Source: Bog-532 sp963830385
GTDB taxonomy: Bacteria; Actinomycetota; Actinomycetes; Streptosporangiales; Streptosporangiaceae
DNA: 64,000 bases
Assembly: GCA_963830385.1 (NCBI GenBank)
Contig: CAWHMD010000002.1
Location: 930,001 to 994,000, forward strand
Reading direction: 5' to 3'
The notes below the pieces were generated by a model that saw only the letters and a list, made by a program, of their open reading frames with translations, was not told the origin of the DNA and searched no databases. How positions within the stretch are numbered: position 1 is the stretch's first letter; each line of letters starts with the position of its first letter. Of the stretch, positions 8,319 to 16,695 are shown piece by piece. The translations under genes were made by a program, and so were the position numbers.

Positions 8319-9926
8319 ATGAGCGTGACGCGGGACGAGCGGGACGAGGACAGCGCCGATCTTGAGCGGCTTGGGTATCAGCAGGAGCTCAAGCGGGTGC
8401 TGGGCCTGTTCGACAACTTCAGCATCGCGTTTTCCTACCTGTCCCCCATGGTCGGCGTGTACTCGCTGTTCGTGCTGGGCGCGGGCGCGGCCGGGCCGGC
8501 CTACATCTGGCTGATGGTGCCGGTGGTGGGGTTCATGCTGCTGGTGGCGCTCGTGTTCGGCGAGCTGGGCAGCAGTTACCCGCTGGCCGGGGCGCTCTAC
8601 CAGTACGGCAAGCGCACGGTCGGCCCGGGCTATGGCTGGTGGGTCGGCTGGATCTACGGCCTGGCCCTGCTGGTCACGGTGGCCAGCGTGGACACCGGGT
8701 TCATCATCTACTTCGCCCCGCTGATGAAGAACCTGTTCAACGTCAACATCGACGCCGCCAGCCACGGCGTGATCCTGCTCGCCACCCTCATCCTCATCGC
8801 CGTGCAGACCGTGCTCAACGCGGTCGGGGCGAAGATGATGGGCCACGTGACCCGGATCGGGGTCTACGTGGAGACGGCCGGGACGTTCGGCGTGGCCATC
8901 GCGCTCGGCATCGAGGGCTTCCACCACGGGCTCGGCTTCCTGTTCACCACCCACGGCGCCGCCCACGCGGCCACCAACACCCTGGGGGTGAACTTCGGCG
9001 GCAACTGGCTGACCGGGGCGGCGCTGGTCGCCGTGCTGGCCCACGTGTACATCTTCTACGGCTTCGAGTCCGCCGGCGACGTGGCCGAAGAAACCCGCGG
9101 GGCGTCCCGGATGGTCCCGCGGGCCATGCGGCGGGCCCTGGTCTATGGCGGCATCGCCTCGTTCGTGCTGGTGGCCGCCCTGCTGCTGGCCACCCCATCG
9201 TCGGCCAAGGGGTACGCCAGCGCGATCTCGTTCACCGGCGGAGTGCCGGCCATCCTGGCCGAGCTGCCCAGCTGGGTGCAGGACATCTTCCTGGTCCTGG
9301 TGTGCGTGGCGTTCTTCTCCTGCGGCACCGCGGTCCAGGGGGCCGGGTCCCGGCTGACCTACTCCTACGCCCGCGACCGCGCGATCCCGGCCAGCGGCTG
9401 GGCTCGCAAGGTGTCGCCCCGGTTCGGTACGCCGATCAACGCGCTGCTGATCAGCGCCGTCATCCCGGCCCTGTTCGTGCTGCTGGTCAACATCAACCCG
9501 TCCCACAACGAGCACATCCTGTGGTTCGTGTTCCCGGCCGGGATCAACGCGCTGACCCTGCTGGTCTCGTTCGGGGTAACCGGGATCTACCTGTCGTTCC
9601 TGCTCACGGTCATCGGCTCGATGATCGCCCGGGCCCGCGGCTGGCAGCCGACGGGCAGCTTCCGGCTGGGCCCGTGGGGCTGGCCGGTGAGCATCCTGGC
9701 CGCCGCCTACCTGGCGCTGATGCTGATCAACATCATCTACCCGTCCGGGCTGACCAGCCCGCGCGGCGCCCTGTTCAACTTCGACTGGATCACGCTGGTC
9801 GTGATGATCCTGCTGCTGCTGATCGGGGCGGTGTACTTCGTGCTGGCCCGCCCGGATCGGCGACTGTCGGGACCCGGTCCGGAGCCGGTCACCAAGCCGG
9901 CCGAGTCGCCCGCCGCCGACCGTTAA
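8319..9926 (+). CDS. APC family amino acid permease
   Basis: An inner-membrane transporter of 535 residues with about twelve hydrophobic helices. The early motif FDNFSIAFSYLSPMVGVYSLF and the segment FGELGSSYPLAGALYQYGKR are characteristic of the amino acid-polyamine-organocation superfamily. Another APC-type segment is FYGFESAGDVAEETR. The substrate is not determinable. ATG at 8319 is chosen because homologues start shortly before LERLGYQQELKR; the frame upstream overlaps the topoisomerase promoter. Confidence 0.9.
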   Translation: MSVTRDERDEDSADLERLGYQQELKRVLGLFDNFSIAFSYLSPMVGVYSLFVLGAGAAGPAYIWLMVPVVGFMLLVALVFGELGSSYPLAGALYQYGKRTVGPGYGWWVGWIYGLALLVTVASVDTGFIIYFAPLMKNLFNVNIDAASHGVILLATLILIAVQTVLNAVGAKMMGHVTRIGVYVETAGTFGVAIALGIEGFHHGLGFLFTTHGAAHAATNTLGVNFGGNWLTGAALVAVLAHVYIFYGFESAGDVAEETRGASRMVPRAMRRALVYGGIASFVLVAALLLATPSSAKGYASAISFTGGVPAILAELPSWVQDIFLVLVCVAFFSCGTAVQGAGSRLTYSYARDRAIPASGWARKVSPRFGTPINALLISAVIPALFVLLVNINPSHNEHILWFVFPAGINALTLLVSFGVTGIYLSFLLTVIGSMIARARGWQPTGSFRLGPWGWPVSILAAAYLALMLINIIYPSGLTSPRGALFNFDWITLVVMILLLLIGAVYFVLARPDRRLSGPGPEPVTKPAESPAADR

Positions 9927-10007
9927 CCACGCGATCGGTTTGAAAGCTCCTGACCTGGGCAGACGCATTTAGCACTAAAAGACAAAAGCCTAGACGCAGG
10001 AGGGGCC

Positions 10008-10667
10008 ATGGATTCGGCCGCTGCTCTGACCGAACTGTCGACCATCACCCGGTCCGCAGGCGTAACGGAATGGACCGACGAAACGGCCAAGGGCGCCGGC
10101 GAGGACGGGCGGGTGGAGATCGGCCGGTACGCGGCCCGGCTGGCCGCGTTCGAGCGCACCGTGCTCCCGGTCGCCCAGCGCCGGCTGGACGACGGCGGGA
10201 CGCGGGCCAAGCAGCTACGGGAGTGGGGCGAGCAGCTGAACACCGTGCTGTACTGGATGGACCGGCATCTGACCGGCGACCCGCGGGCGAGGACCTGGCC
10301 GGGCGACGACCTGGACCAGGACGTGAAGGCCGCCATGGACAGCTACGACGAGCTCGAGCAGAAGCTGATCTCCGAGCTGGCCGGGGCCCTGGACGAAGCC
10401 GACCTGACCAAGCTGATCAGGTCCTACCACCAAGCGGAGCAGGTCGCCCCGACCAGGCCTCATCCGAAGCTGGGCTACGGGGGCGCCCTGGGCGGCTTGA
10501 CCTTCCGGCTGGCCGGCCTGATCGACGACGTCCGGGACGGCACCGAGAGCCGCCCGGCCGGGCCCGTGGCCGGGGAGGAGGCGGCCCAGGCCCTGCGCGC
10601 GCTGGACGCGGATGGCGATGGCGGCGACCCCGCTGCCGGATCGAAATCCAGGCCCGCAGGCTCGTAA
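10008..10667 (+). CDS. hypothetical helical protein
   Basis: A 219-residue protein I do not recognise. It is mostly charged and helix-forming (YAARLAAFERTVLPVAQRRLDD, then DLDQDVKAAMDSYDELEQKL), with a disordered Gly/Asp-rich tail, no signal peptide and no membrane segment. A strong CAGGAGG site precedes the ATG at 10008. It lies 10 bp upstream of the CarH-like regulator on the same strand, so the two are probably co-transcribed; a link to light or B12 sensing is only a guess from position. Confidence 0.65.
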   Translation: MDSAAALTELSTITRSAGVTEWTDETAKGAGEDGRVEIGRYAARLAAFERTVLPVAQRRLDDGGTRAKQLREWGEQLNTVLYWMDRHLTGDPRARTWPGDDLDQDVKAAMDSYDELEQKLISELAGALDEADLTKLIRSYHQAEQVAPTRPHPKLGYGGALGGLTFRLAGLIDDVRDGTESRPAGPVAGEEAAQALRALDADGDGGDPAAGSKSRPAGS

Positions 10668-10677
10668 CCGCCCGGCC

Positions 10678-11547
10678 ATGACCGAGCCGATCAGCCTGCG
10701 GGAAGCGGCCCGGCGGCTGGGCGTGCACTACATGACCGCCTACCGCTACGTGCGGACCGGGCGCCTGCCCGCTCGCCAGTCGGGCCAGGAGTGGCTGATC
10801 GACCCCGACGATCTTCCTACGGTGCGGAAGCAGGCGCCGTCCGGGCCCGGACGGCGCGCCCGCCGTGACCGGGTGCCGACCCTCATGGCCCGGCTGACCG
10901 CCGGCGACGAGGCCGGCGCCTGGCGGGTCATCGAAGAGGCGCTGACGGCCGGGGCCGACGCTACCGGCGTGTATCTGGACCTGCTCGGGCCGGCCCTGCG
11001 GGAGGTCGGTGAGGCGTGGGCGGCGGGCATGATCTCGGTGGCCGCTGAGCACCGCGCGTCGGCGGTGGCGCAGCGGATCATCGGGCGGATGGGCCCCCGT
11101 TTCGCCCGCCGGGGCCGCAAGCGCGGCACAGTGGTGCTGGGTGGCCCGGCCGGGGAACAGCACAGCCTGCCCGGCGCGATCGTCGCCGATCTGCTGCGCG
11201 GTCAGGGCTTCGACGTCATCGACCTGGGGGCCAACACGCCGGCGGCCTCGTTCGCGGAAACCGCCGGGCAGGCCGGGCGGCTGGTCGCGGTGATCATCGG
11301 GGTCACCGCCCCGGGACTCGACGACAGCGTCCGGGCGGCCGTGGCCGCGCTGGCCGATGCCGCCATCACCGCGCCGGTGCTGGTGGGCGGGGCCGCCGTG
11401 ACCGGGGCCGAGCACGCCGGGGAGCTGGGCGCGGACACCTGGACCGGCCCCGACGGCCGGGCGGTGCTGGCGTCCGTGGATCGCCTGGCCGCGCGCCGCA
11501 CCAGCGCGGGTAAACCGCCGCCGGCCACCGGCAATCCTCCTGGATAG
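10678..11547 (+). CDS. CarH/LitR-like regulator with excisionase-type HTH and B12-binding domain
   Basis: The 289-residue protein begins with a short DNA-binding domain (LREAARRLGVHYMTAYRYVRTGRLPARQ), of the excisionase/MerR-like helix-turn-helix type. A helical cap domain follows with WAAGMISVAAEH. That is the W-x9-EH signature by which CarH-type photoreceptors shield the adenosylcobalamin adenosyl group. A Rossmann B12-binding domain follows, with the lower-ligand His in GEQHSLPG and VIDLGANTPA. CarH proteins repress carotenoid genes in the dark and release DNA in light. No carotenoid synthase gene is adjacent, so the target is open. Confidence 0.85.
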   Translation: MTEPISLREAARRLGVHYMTAYRYVRTGRLPARQSGQEWLIDPDDLPTVRKQAPSGPGRRARRDRVPTLMARLTAGDEAGAWRVIEEALTAGADATGVYLDLLGPALREVGEAWAAGMISVAAEHRASAVAQRIIGRMGPRFARRGRKRGTVVLGGPAGEQHSLPGAIVADLLRGQGFDVIDLGANTPAASFAETAGQAGRLVAVIIGVTAPGLDDSVRAAVAALADAAITAPVLVGGAAVTGAEHAGELGADTWTGPDGRAVLASVDRLAARRTSAGKPPPATGNPPG

Positions 11548-11702
11548 CGCATTGCCGGCCCGGTATCTCCGCACTTACCGGCTGTGATATTCCGGCGACA
11601 GCAACACAATGGGCTGGGCAAGGTGTTTAGCCAGCAACCAGCATTTGATCGCGGGCAAAGCCAACCGCACTTCTCGCAGCACTGTCCGCTTCAAGCAACT
11701 TT

Positions 11703-11716
11703 CACGCAATTGCGTG
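11703..11716. promoter_or_regulatory. 14-bp perfect palindrome upstream of lsr2
   Basis: CACGCAATTGCGTG is its own reverse complement. It lies about 130 bp upstream of lsr2 within a locally AT-rich 299-bp intergenic region that is otherwise without genes. It is a plausible operator; which protein binds it is unknown. Confidence 0.45.
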
Positions 11717-11846
11717 CGGATTTCCTCTTTAATAATGAGCTATAGCCAGACTTAGTTGTGGTTAAATAATGTCCCAGATACGGCCGGGCCGCCTTTGCTG
11801 ATATTAAGGCGACTCGCTTACTGAGACTTCCCGAAGAGGAGATGAG

Positions 11847-12179
11847 ATGGCGCAGAAGGTACAGGTCATGCTGCTGTGCGACCTGGACGACGGCAACGTC
11901 GACGCCGCCGAGACACTGCAGTTCAGCCTGGGCAACGCCGCTTATGAAGTGGATGTCTGCGCCAAACACGCCCAGCAGATCCGGGACGGCCTCCAGCCGT
12001 TTGTCATCCAGGCGCGCAAGGTCAGCGCCGGCGCGGCCGGCCGTCGGCGTCAGCGCACCGCCGGGAGCCGGCAGGAAACCGCCAGCATCCGGTCGTGGGC
12101 CAAGGACCAGGGTATCCAGGTGAACGAGCGCGGTCGCATTCCCGCCTCCGTGGTCAGGGAGTACGAAGCCGCTCACTAG
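11847..12179 (+). CDS. lsr2: Lsr2 nucleoid-associated protein
   Basis: Lsr2 is the actinobacterial H-NS counterpart: it coats AT-rich, often horizontally acquired DNA and silences it. This 110-residue copy has the N-terminal oligomerisation part (MAQKVQVMLLCDLDDG, then TLQFSLGNAAYEVDVC), a basic linker, and the C-terminal DNA-binding helices ending in NERGRIPASVVREYEAA. RGR is the AT-hook-like minor-groove contact. A GAAGAGGAG ribosome site precedes the ATG. Its upstream region is AT-rich, consistent with autoregulation. The length is normal. Confidence 0.94.
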   Translation: MAQKVQVMLLCDLDDGNVDAAETLQFSLGNAAYEVDVCAKHAQQIRDGLQPFVIQARKVSAGAAGRRRQRTAGSRQETASIRSWAKDQGIQVNERGRIPASVVREYEAAH

Positions 12180-12203
12180 CGGCGCTTATTCGCCAATTAC
12201 GCA

Positions 12204-12268
12204 GCCGCCGCCGGGGACGCCGGCCGACCGCAATTCGCCTTTCCGGTCGGCTCTTTCCCCGGCGGCGG
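12204..12268. terminator. large inverted repeat between convergent genes
   Basis: GCCGCCGCCGGGGA pairs with TCCCCGGCGGCGG about 40 bases on, and an inner GCCGACCG/CGGTCGG pair extends the structure. It lies between the ends of lsr2 (+) and the gene on the minus strand, so it probably terminates both. Confidence 0.6.
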
Positions 12269-12272
12269 TCGC

Positions 12273-12930
12273 TCACGTCGGGGTGACTTGCACGGACTGC
12301 GCGATGGCGTCGGTGATGCCGGGCGGCCGGATCGCGTAGGTGACGCCTTCCATGACCGTGCTCTGGCCGGTGGGATCGCCGGGCTCGGCTCGCTGGCGGC
12401 GGACCCGCAGGGCCGGGCCGCTGGGCAGTTCGACCTGCTGTTCGTCGATGCCGCCCAGGGAGCCGGCGCCCGGTTCGGCGTAGATCTTGTGCAGGACCTC
12501 GAAGGTCAGCTCCGGGTAGGTGCGCCGGTCGGGGATGATCCGCATGACGTCGAGGAACGCGAGCGGGCCGGGCGCGGTCGGCATCGTGTAGAACACCAGC
12601 CCGTACATGGCCTCCCGGGCCCGGGTCGGTCCCCAGCGCGGTCGCCGCCGCGTGGTGTCGGACTCCCAGAACTCGTCCGTACACATCGTCCGCAACCGGG
12701 CCGACGCCTGCTCGATCTCGGTCGCGGTGGCCCGGAACCGGCGGCCCAGGGCGGCCACTTCCTCCGGTGGCGAACGAGTGCACGGTGCCGGCCAGCCCGG
12801 CGTCGCCGAGGGCGGGCTCGTACCCGTCGGCCAGCTTGGTGGCCTGCCCGAACTCGTGGGCAAGCCGCTCCACCTGCCGCGACACCTGAGCAATCCGGGT
12901 CAGGTCCGCTTTCAAACGGCCGCCCACCAC
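12273..12930 (-). pseudogene. frameshifted hypothetical protein with WXG100-like helical N-terminus
   Basis: Two frames must be joined. From the GTG near 12930 (with GGGAGGT directly upstream; the GTG at 12927 has better spacing) the protein reads MVGGRLKADLTRIAQ with heptad-like helices. After about 55 residues it must shift by one base near 12763-12768 to continue EEVAALGRRFRATATEIEQ and then a C-terminal domain ending AIAQSVQVTPT. The helical start resembles type VII secretion (WXG100-like) targets, but the family of the rest is unknown to me. One extra G in a GGAGG run would explain the break, so an assembly error is possible. Confidence 0.55.
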
Positions 12931-13145
12931 ACCTCCCGGTCGAAGGCCCCCGCTGTTCGAGCCTGTAAGCGCATCCCCGTCCGGGTGGCGGCATCAGAGC
13001 AGGAAAAATAAAACGTGCCAGCAGTGAACCGCCCTGCCCACTGCGGTCGTACTTGGAGCATCTGATTCACCGGCAAATGCTCCGGCTCGAATCGGCAGCC
13101 GTCCGTCCGCCGTCAATATGCCACCACGGGAAGGGCACGATTAAA

Positions 13146-13553
13146 ATGACGCAGCTCAACGAGCCGGTCGCATCGGACAACGCGATGACGCAAATGCCGC
13201 CGCCGCGGCCGCAGGCTGATCCGGCCCATCAGCAGAGTGCTGATCACCTGCCGCCCTCGTTCACGCAGGCACAAGCGCCGGCGACGGTTACCAGCGGGCC
13301 GCCCGCCACCAACGGCCTGGCCGTGGCGGCGCTGGTGCTCGGTATCGTCAGCATTCCATTCTGCTGGTGGGGAATTGCCACCCTGGCGATGGTGGTACTG
13401 GCCATTGTCTTCGGCAGCATTGGCATTCACCGGGCCAACGCGGGGGCGCCGAAGAAGAGCCTGGCCGTCGCCGGATTGTGCTGCGGGATCGTGGGCCTTT
13501 TTGCTTATCTCATCGTCGGGATCATGAGCGTGGGGATTGGCCTGCTCATCTGA
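13146..13553 (+). CDS. DUF4190 membrane protein
   Basis: This 135-residue protein has a Pro/Gln-rich cytoplasmic N-terminus of about 55 residues. Two membrane helices follow (LAVAALVLGIVSIPFCWWG... and LAVAGLCCGIVGLFAYLIVG) separated by a short loop. NGLAVAALVLGI and KKSLAVAGLCCGIVG are the DUF4190 pattern. Function is unknown; such proteins are common in Actinobacteria. The ATG at 13146 is preceded by GGGAAGG. It is followed by a strong terminator. Confidence 0.8.
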   Translation: MTQLNEPVASDNAMTQMPPPRPQADPAHQQSADHLPPSFTQAQAPATVTSGPPATNGLAVAALVLGIVSIPFCWWGIATLAMVVLAIVFGSIGIHRANAGAPKKSLAVAGLCCGIVGLFAYLIVGIMSVGIGLLI

Positions 13554-13587
13554 ACGGGCGGGCCGCCGGCTTCGCTCTCGCCGCCGG

Positions 13588-13615
13588 GTCCGGGGTGGGC
13601 ACGACCACCCCGGAC
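13588..13615 (+). terminator. hairpin terminator after the DUF4190 gene
   Basis: GTCCGGGGTGG, a six-base loop and the exact complement form an 11-bp stem 35 bp past the stop codon. Confidence 0.75.
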
Positions 13616-13802
13616 CGGCGGCGCCGCGCCGCCCGCGAAAAAATTTCCCCGTGATGTGAACCGTTTGGGCCACCAGGGTCGTAAGTCCTGAAGGAGGTTT
13701 CATAGCGGAGCCCGCTGGCGCGGGCGGAGTCGCCTGCCTGGCGGCCCCGGACGGCCAGCGACGCTCGACCAGCCGTGGTGGCTGGGCCGGGGAAGGACGG
13801 AA

Positions 13803-14060
13803 ATGCTTACCGATGGTCGCTGTCCGGAAGGCGGCCGGCCCGAGGCGGCCGGCTGGGTGCTCAGCGCCCTGGACCCGGACGACGCCCGTGCTTTCGGTGA
13901 GCACCTGCTGACCTGTGAGGTATGCCGGGCCGCCACCGATGAGCTGAGAATGACCGCCCGGATGCTGCAGGGAATGCTATTCCAAGGCCGCCCGCCAGCA
14001 AGTTTGCAAGCGCGCACGCTCGGCCGCATTCGGCGGGAAGGCGGGCAGCCCGGCTGGTGA
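13803..14060 (+). CDS. small soluble zinc-finger protein resembling an anti-sigma N-domain
   Basis: This 85-residue protein carries HLLTCEVC, the H-x3-C-x2-C zinc site of anti-sigma factors, preceded by AAGWVLSALDPDDARAFGEH. That block is closely similar to LAGWVLGALNLKEAARFQAH in the full-length anti-sigma factor 1 kb downstream. There is no membrane helix. It could act as a cytoplasmic anti-sigma factor for the sigma gene that follows, or compete with the membrane-bound partner. A hairpin separates it from the sigma gene, so it has its own transcript. Confidence 0.75.
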   Translation: MLTDGRCPEGGRPEAAGWVLSALDPDDARAFGEHLLTCEVCRAATDELRMTARMLQGMLFQGRPPASLQARTLGRIRREGGQPGW

Positions 14061-14093
14061 CGCAGGACCTTGGTCCCCATCGCGGAGGGGCGA

Positions 14094-14116
14094 AAGGGCC
14101 TTCTTCCCGGGCCCTT
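14094..14116 (+). terminator. hairpin after the small zinc-finger gene
   Basis: AAGGGCC and its complement GGCCCTT flank a short pyrimidine-rich loop about 35 bp past the stop codon. Confidence 0.6.
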
Positions 14117-14307
14117 GAGACAACGATGGCCGCTGCCTGGTGCCAAGTGATCTGAAACGTCATACTGTGAGCTGCCGGTTGTGACGTATTTATTCACGCA
14201 ACAACCGGCGTGGGAGGGCGCCAGAACGTCGATGGAGCGACATTTCCGGGGTGGGGGTGTAACCACCGGCGGTCTGGTGAGGCGCACTAGGTCTGGTGGG
14301 GAGCCTG

Positions 14308-14886
14308 ATGACGTCGATAGTCGGCATTGAGGACCGGCTGGCCCGCGAAGAAGCTGATCTGGTCAGCCAGATCGCCGCGGGTGATATCGGTGAACCGGTG
14401 GCGGAGCTCTATCGCCGCTACGCCGGGAAACTGTACCGGTTCGGAATTAATCTGCTGGGTGACGCCGGACTGGCCGAAGAGCTGGTGCAGGAGTGTTTAG
14501 TACGGCTCTGGCGAACGGCCGGACGATTTGACATCGGCCGCGGCACGGTGGGCGCCTATTTGTTCGTGATCGCCCGCAGCGTGGCCGCCGACCTGCGAAA
14601 GCGCCCATCGTCGCGGCCACTGGCGCCGGTCGAGGATGCACAGGTCCCGCCGGAGCCCGACAACGCGGAGCGAATCGTCGAGGCCCTGATGGTCCAGGAC
14701 GCGCTCGAGTCGCTGAGCCCGGCCCATCGCGAGGTGCTGACGCTGGTGACCCAGGAAGGGCTGACCCAGTCACAGGTCGCCAACCGGCTGGGACTGCCGC
14801 TGGGTACGGTGAAGACGCGGATGTTTCATGGTCTGAAGGCACTACGGGCCGCGCTGGCGGAACGAGGTTACGATGGCCGATCTTGA
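14308..14886 (+). CDS. ECF RNA polymerase sigma factor
   Basis: A 192-residue ECF sigma factor. Region 2 is around YRRYAGKLYRFGINLLGDAGLAEEL and the -10-binding QECLVRLWRTA; region 4 is around LSPAHREVLTLV and the helix-turn-helix TQSQVANRLGLPLGTVKTRM. ATG at 14308 is preferred over the upstream GTG because GGGGAG sits five bases before it. The gene overlaps the following anti-sigma gene by 14 bp, so the two are coupled. Its regulon is unknown. Confidence 0.92.
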   Translation: MTSIVGIEDRLAREEADLVSQIAAGDIGEPVAELYRRYAGKLYRFGINLLGDAGLAEELVQECLVRLWRTAGRFDIGRGTVGAYLFVIARSVAADLRKRPSSRPLAPVEDAQVPPEPDNAERIVEALMVQDALESLSPAHREVLTLVTQEGLTQSQVANRLGLPLGTVKTRMFHGLKALRAALAERGYDGRS

Positions 14887-15697
14887 AATGATGCAGGGCG
14901 GTGAACACGAGGACCTGGCCGGCTGGGTCCTGGGCGCCCTGAATCTGAAGGAAGCCGCCCGCTTCCAGGCTCATCTCGAAACGTGCCAGGAATGCCAGGA
15001 CTCCGCGGCCGAGCTGGGGCCGGCCGCGCAGCTGCTCAAGACGGCGGGACCCGCCGCCGAAGCGCCGGCGGATCAGAAGCCGACGGTGAACCTGGAGCGG
15101 CCGGGCGACCTGACCCCGACCGTGAACCTGCGGCTGCCGACCCCCCGCAAACCCGAAGCGGCGCTGGAACCCCCAGCTGACCTGGAGGAACGCACCCTGG
15201 CCAGGGTCCGGCAGGCCGCCGAGAAGCGAGCCGGGAGGACCAGCCGGTGGCATCGCGCCAGCTACCGCTGGGCCGCCGCGGCGGCGGCCGTGGTGGTCGT
15301 CGCTGGTGGCGCGACCGCGATCACCCTGGCCGAATCGGCCCCGGCGGCCGCGTTCACGATCCCCATGCAGGCCCGCGACGGCAGCAGCGCCACCGGGAAG
15401 GCGGTCGCCCACCACACAGCCAGCGGCTGGTCGATCTCGATGACCGTTAGCCACCTGAAGCCGCTGCAGGCCGGGCAGTTCTACGAATGCTGGTACTCCA
15501 GCCCGGACAGCACCCGCGTCCAGCCCATCCTGATCACGGCGGGCACCTTCACCGTCGGCGCGAGCGGCAACGCCACCATGCAGATGTGGAGCGCCGCCGA
15601 CCCTCGGCAGTTCCCCACCATGGAGATCACCGAGGAATCCCCCGGCGATGCCGCCCAGCACGGCCAGGTCATCCTCAGCGGCCACGCCCAGGCGTAG
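14873..15697 (+). CDS. membrane anti-sigma factor (RskA-like)
   Basis: A 274-residue partner of the preceding sigma factor. It has zinc site HLETCQEC near residue 40, a linker with a repeated PTVNL motif, one membrane helix (WAAAAAAVVVVAGGATAITLA, around 130-150) and an extracytoplasmic beta-rich domain with MTVSHLKPLQAGQFYECWY and a conserved MQMWSAADP stretch. The start overlaps the sigma stop by 14 bp. Sensing would occur outside the membrane, with release of the sigma factor by proteolysis; that is inferred from the family. Confidence 0.87.
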   Translation: MADLEMMQGGEHEDLAGWVLGALNLKEAARFQAHLETCQECQDSAAELGPAAQLLKTAGPAAEAPADQKPTVNLERPGDLTPTVNLRLPTPRKPEAALEPPADLEERTLARVRQAAEKRAGRTSRWHRASYRWAAAAAAVVVVAGGATAITLAESAPAAAFTIPMQARDGSSATGKAVAHHTASGWSISMTVSHLKPLQAGQFYECWYSSPDSTRVQPILITAGTFTVGASGNATMQMWSAADPRQFPTMEITEESPGDAAQHGQVILSGHAQA

Positions 15698-15700
15698 CTC

Positions 15701-15755
15701 AGGCGGCCTGCCAGCCGGTCAGGCAGGCTGCCAGCCGGTCAGGCGGGCTGCCAGA
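15701..15755. repeat. 20-bp tandem repeat, about 2.7 copies
   Basis: The unit GGCTGCCAGCCGGTCAGGCR, with minor changes, recurs at 20-bp spacing from 15701. It overlaps the 3' end of the VOC gene, whose stop codon lies in the copy nearest the gene, so the extra copies are outside the protein. Confidence 0.75.
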
Positions 15756-16090
15756 GCTCGATCCGGTTGCCTTCGGGGTCGGTGACCCAGCCGAATTTGC
15801 CGACACCGTCCATGGCCTGGGTTTCCTCGGCCACGTCGGCGCCCTTGGCGCGCAACTGGGCGAGCATCGCGTCCAGGTCGTGGACCCGGAAGTTGAGCAT
15901 GGTCTGCTGCGCGGGACCCGAAGTAGTCGGTCCCGGACTCGAACGTCGCGAACACCGTCGGCCCGGCACCCGGCTGCCACAGGCCGTTCTCGTCGGCATC
16001 CAGACCCAGGCAATCGCGGTACCAGGCGTTCAGGGCGGCCGGATCAGCCGCCCGCAGGAAGTATCCGCCGATGCCCGCCACGTGCTCCAT
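15739..16090 (-). pseudogene. VOC (glyoxalase-like) protein, frameshifted
   Basis: From the ATG at 16090 the frame reads MEHVAGIGGYFLRAADPAALNAWYR, a typical vicinal-oxygen-chelate start, up to SGTDYFG. The continuation PAQQTMLNFRVHDLDAMLAQL, ending in TDPEGNRIELWQP, lies one base out of frame. Deleting one G from the GGG near 15915 restores DYFG-PAQQT exactly. The metal ligands expected of VOC proteins (an early His and the Glu in NRIELW) are partly visible. It is either a recent pseudogene or an assembly indel. Confidence 0.8.
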
Positions 16091-16215
16091 GCCGCCATCT
16101 TGCCAGTCGCGCGGGTCTTGCATCGCCTCGTGGTCTCGCACGGCAGCCCGGCATCAACTGGCACCTGCCCGGGAACCCTGCCGTTGTCCGGCAATGCCGC
16201 CGAAGTGGAGCAACC

Positions 16216-16695
16216 ATGACAGAATCTCAGCCCCGCGACGATTTCGCCAGCTTCCCCGCGCCCGCCGAGGGCATTCTGGTGGCGATGTTCATCACCGTCC
16301 GCAAGGTGGCGCGGTCGCGGGACTTCTACTCGCGCGTCCTGGGCGGCACCGTCATCCTGGAGGAGAATCCGTGCACGGTCAGGCTGTCCAATTCGTGGAT
16401 CATCATGAACCCCGGCGGGCCGCCCACCCCCGACAAGCCAGGCATCTCGGTGGTCGACTATCAGCCCGGCAACACCACCTCCATCTTCCTGAACCTGCGG
16501 GTCGCTGACATCCACGCCTGTTATGAGGAGTGGAAGGCGAAGGGAGCAGAGTTCGTCACGCCGCCGATCGACCGCGGCGCGGAGATCCGCTGCTACCTGC
16601 GGGACCCGGACGGATACCTGATCGAGGTCGGCCAGTCCACCGGACTGCTGCGCGGCCATCTCGCCGCAAAGCGCCCGGAGGACCTCCCTGGCTGA
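16216..16695 (+). CDS. VOC family protein (glyoxalase/bleomycin-resistance type)
   Basis: An intact 159-residue protein with one VOC fold: VAMFITVRKVARSRDFYSRVLG at the start, FLNLRVADIHACYEEWKAKGAEF in the middle and YLRDPDGYLIEVGQS near the end. Many such proteins bind a metal and act on small electrophiles or sequester drugs; the substrate here is unknown. The ATG at 16216 follows GTGGAG. It is divergent from the frameshifted VOC gene. Confidence 0.85.
   Translation: MTESQPRDDFASFPAPAEGILVAMFITVRKVARSRDFYSRVLGGTVILEENPCTVRLSNSWIIMNPGGPPTPDKPGISVVDYQPGNTTSIFLNLRVADIHACYEEWKAKGAEFVTPPIDRGAEIRCYLRDPDGYLIEVGQSTGLLRGHLAAKRPEDLPG

Noticed and set aside
8271..9968. 565-codon minus-strand open frame opposite the APC permease
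   Set aside because: Shadow of the permease: Gln/Asp/Arg/His-rich text without any domain.
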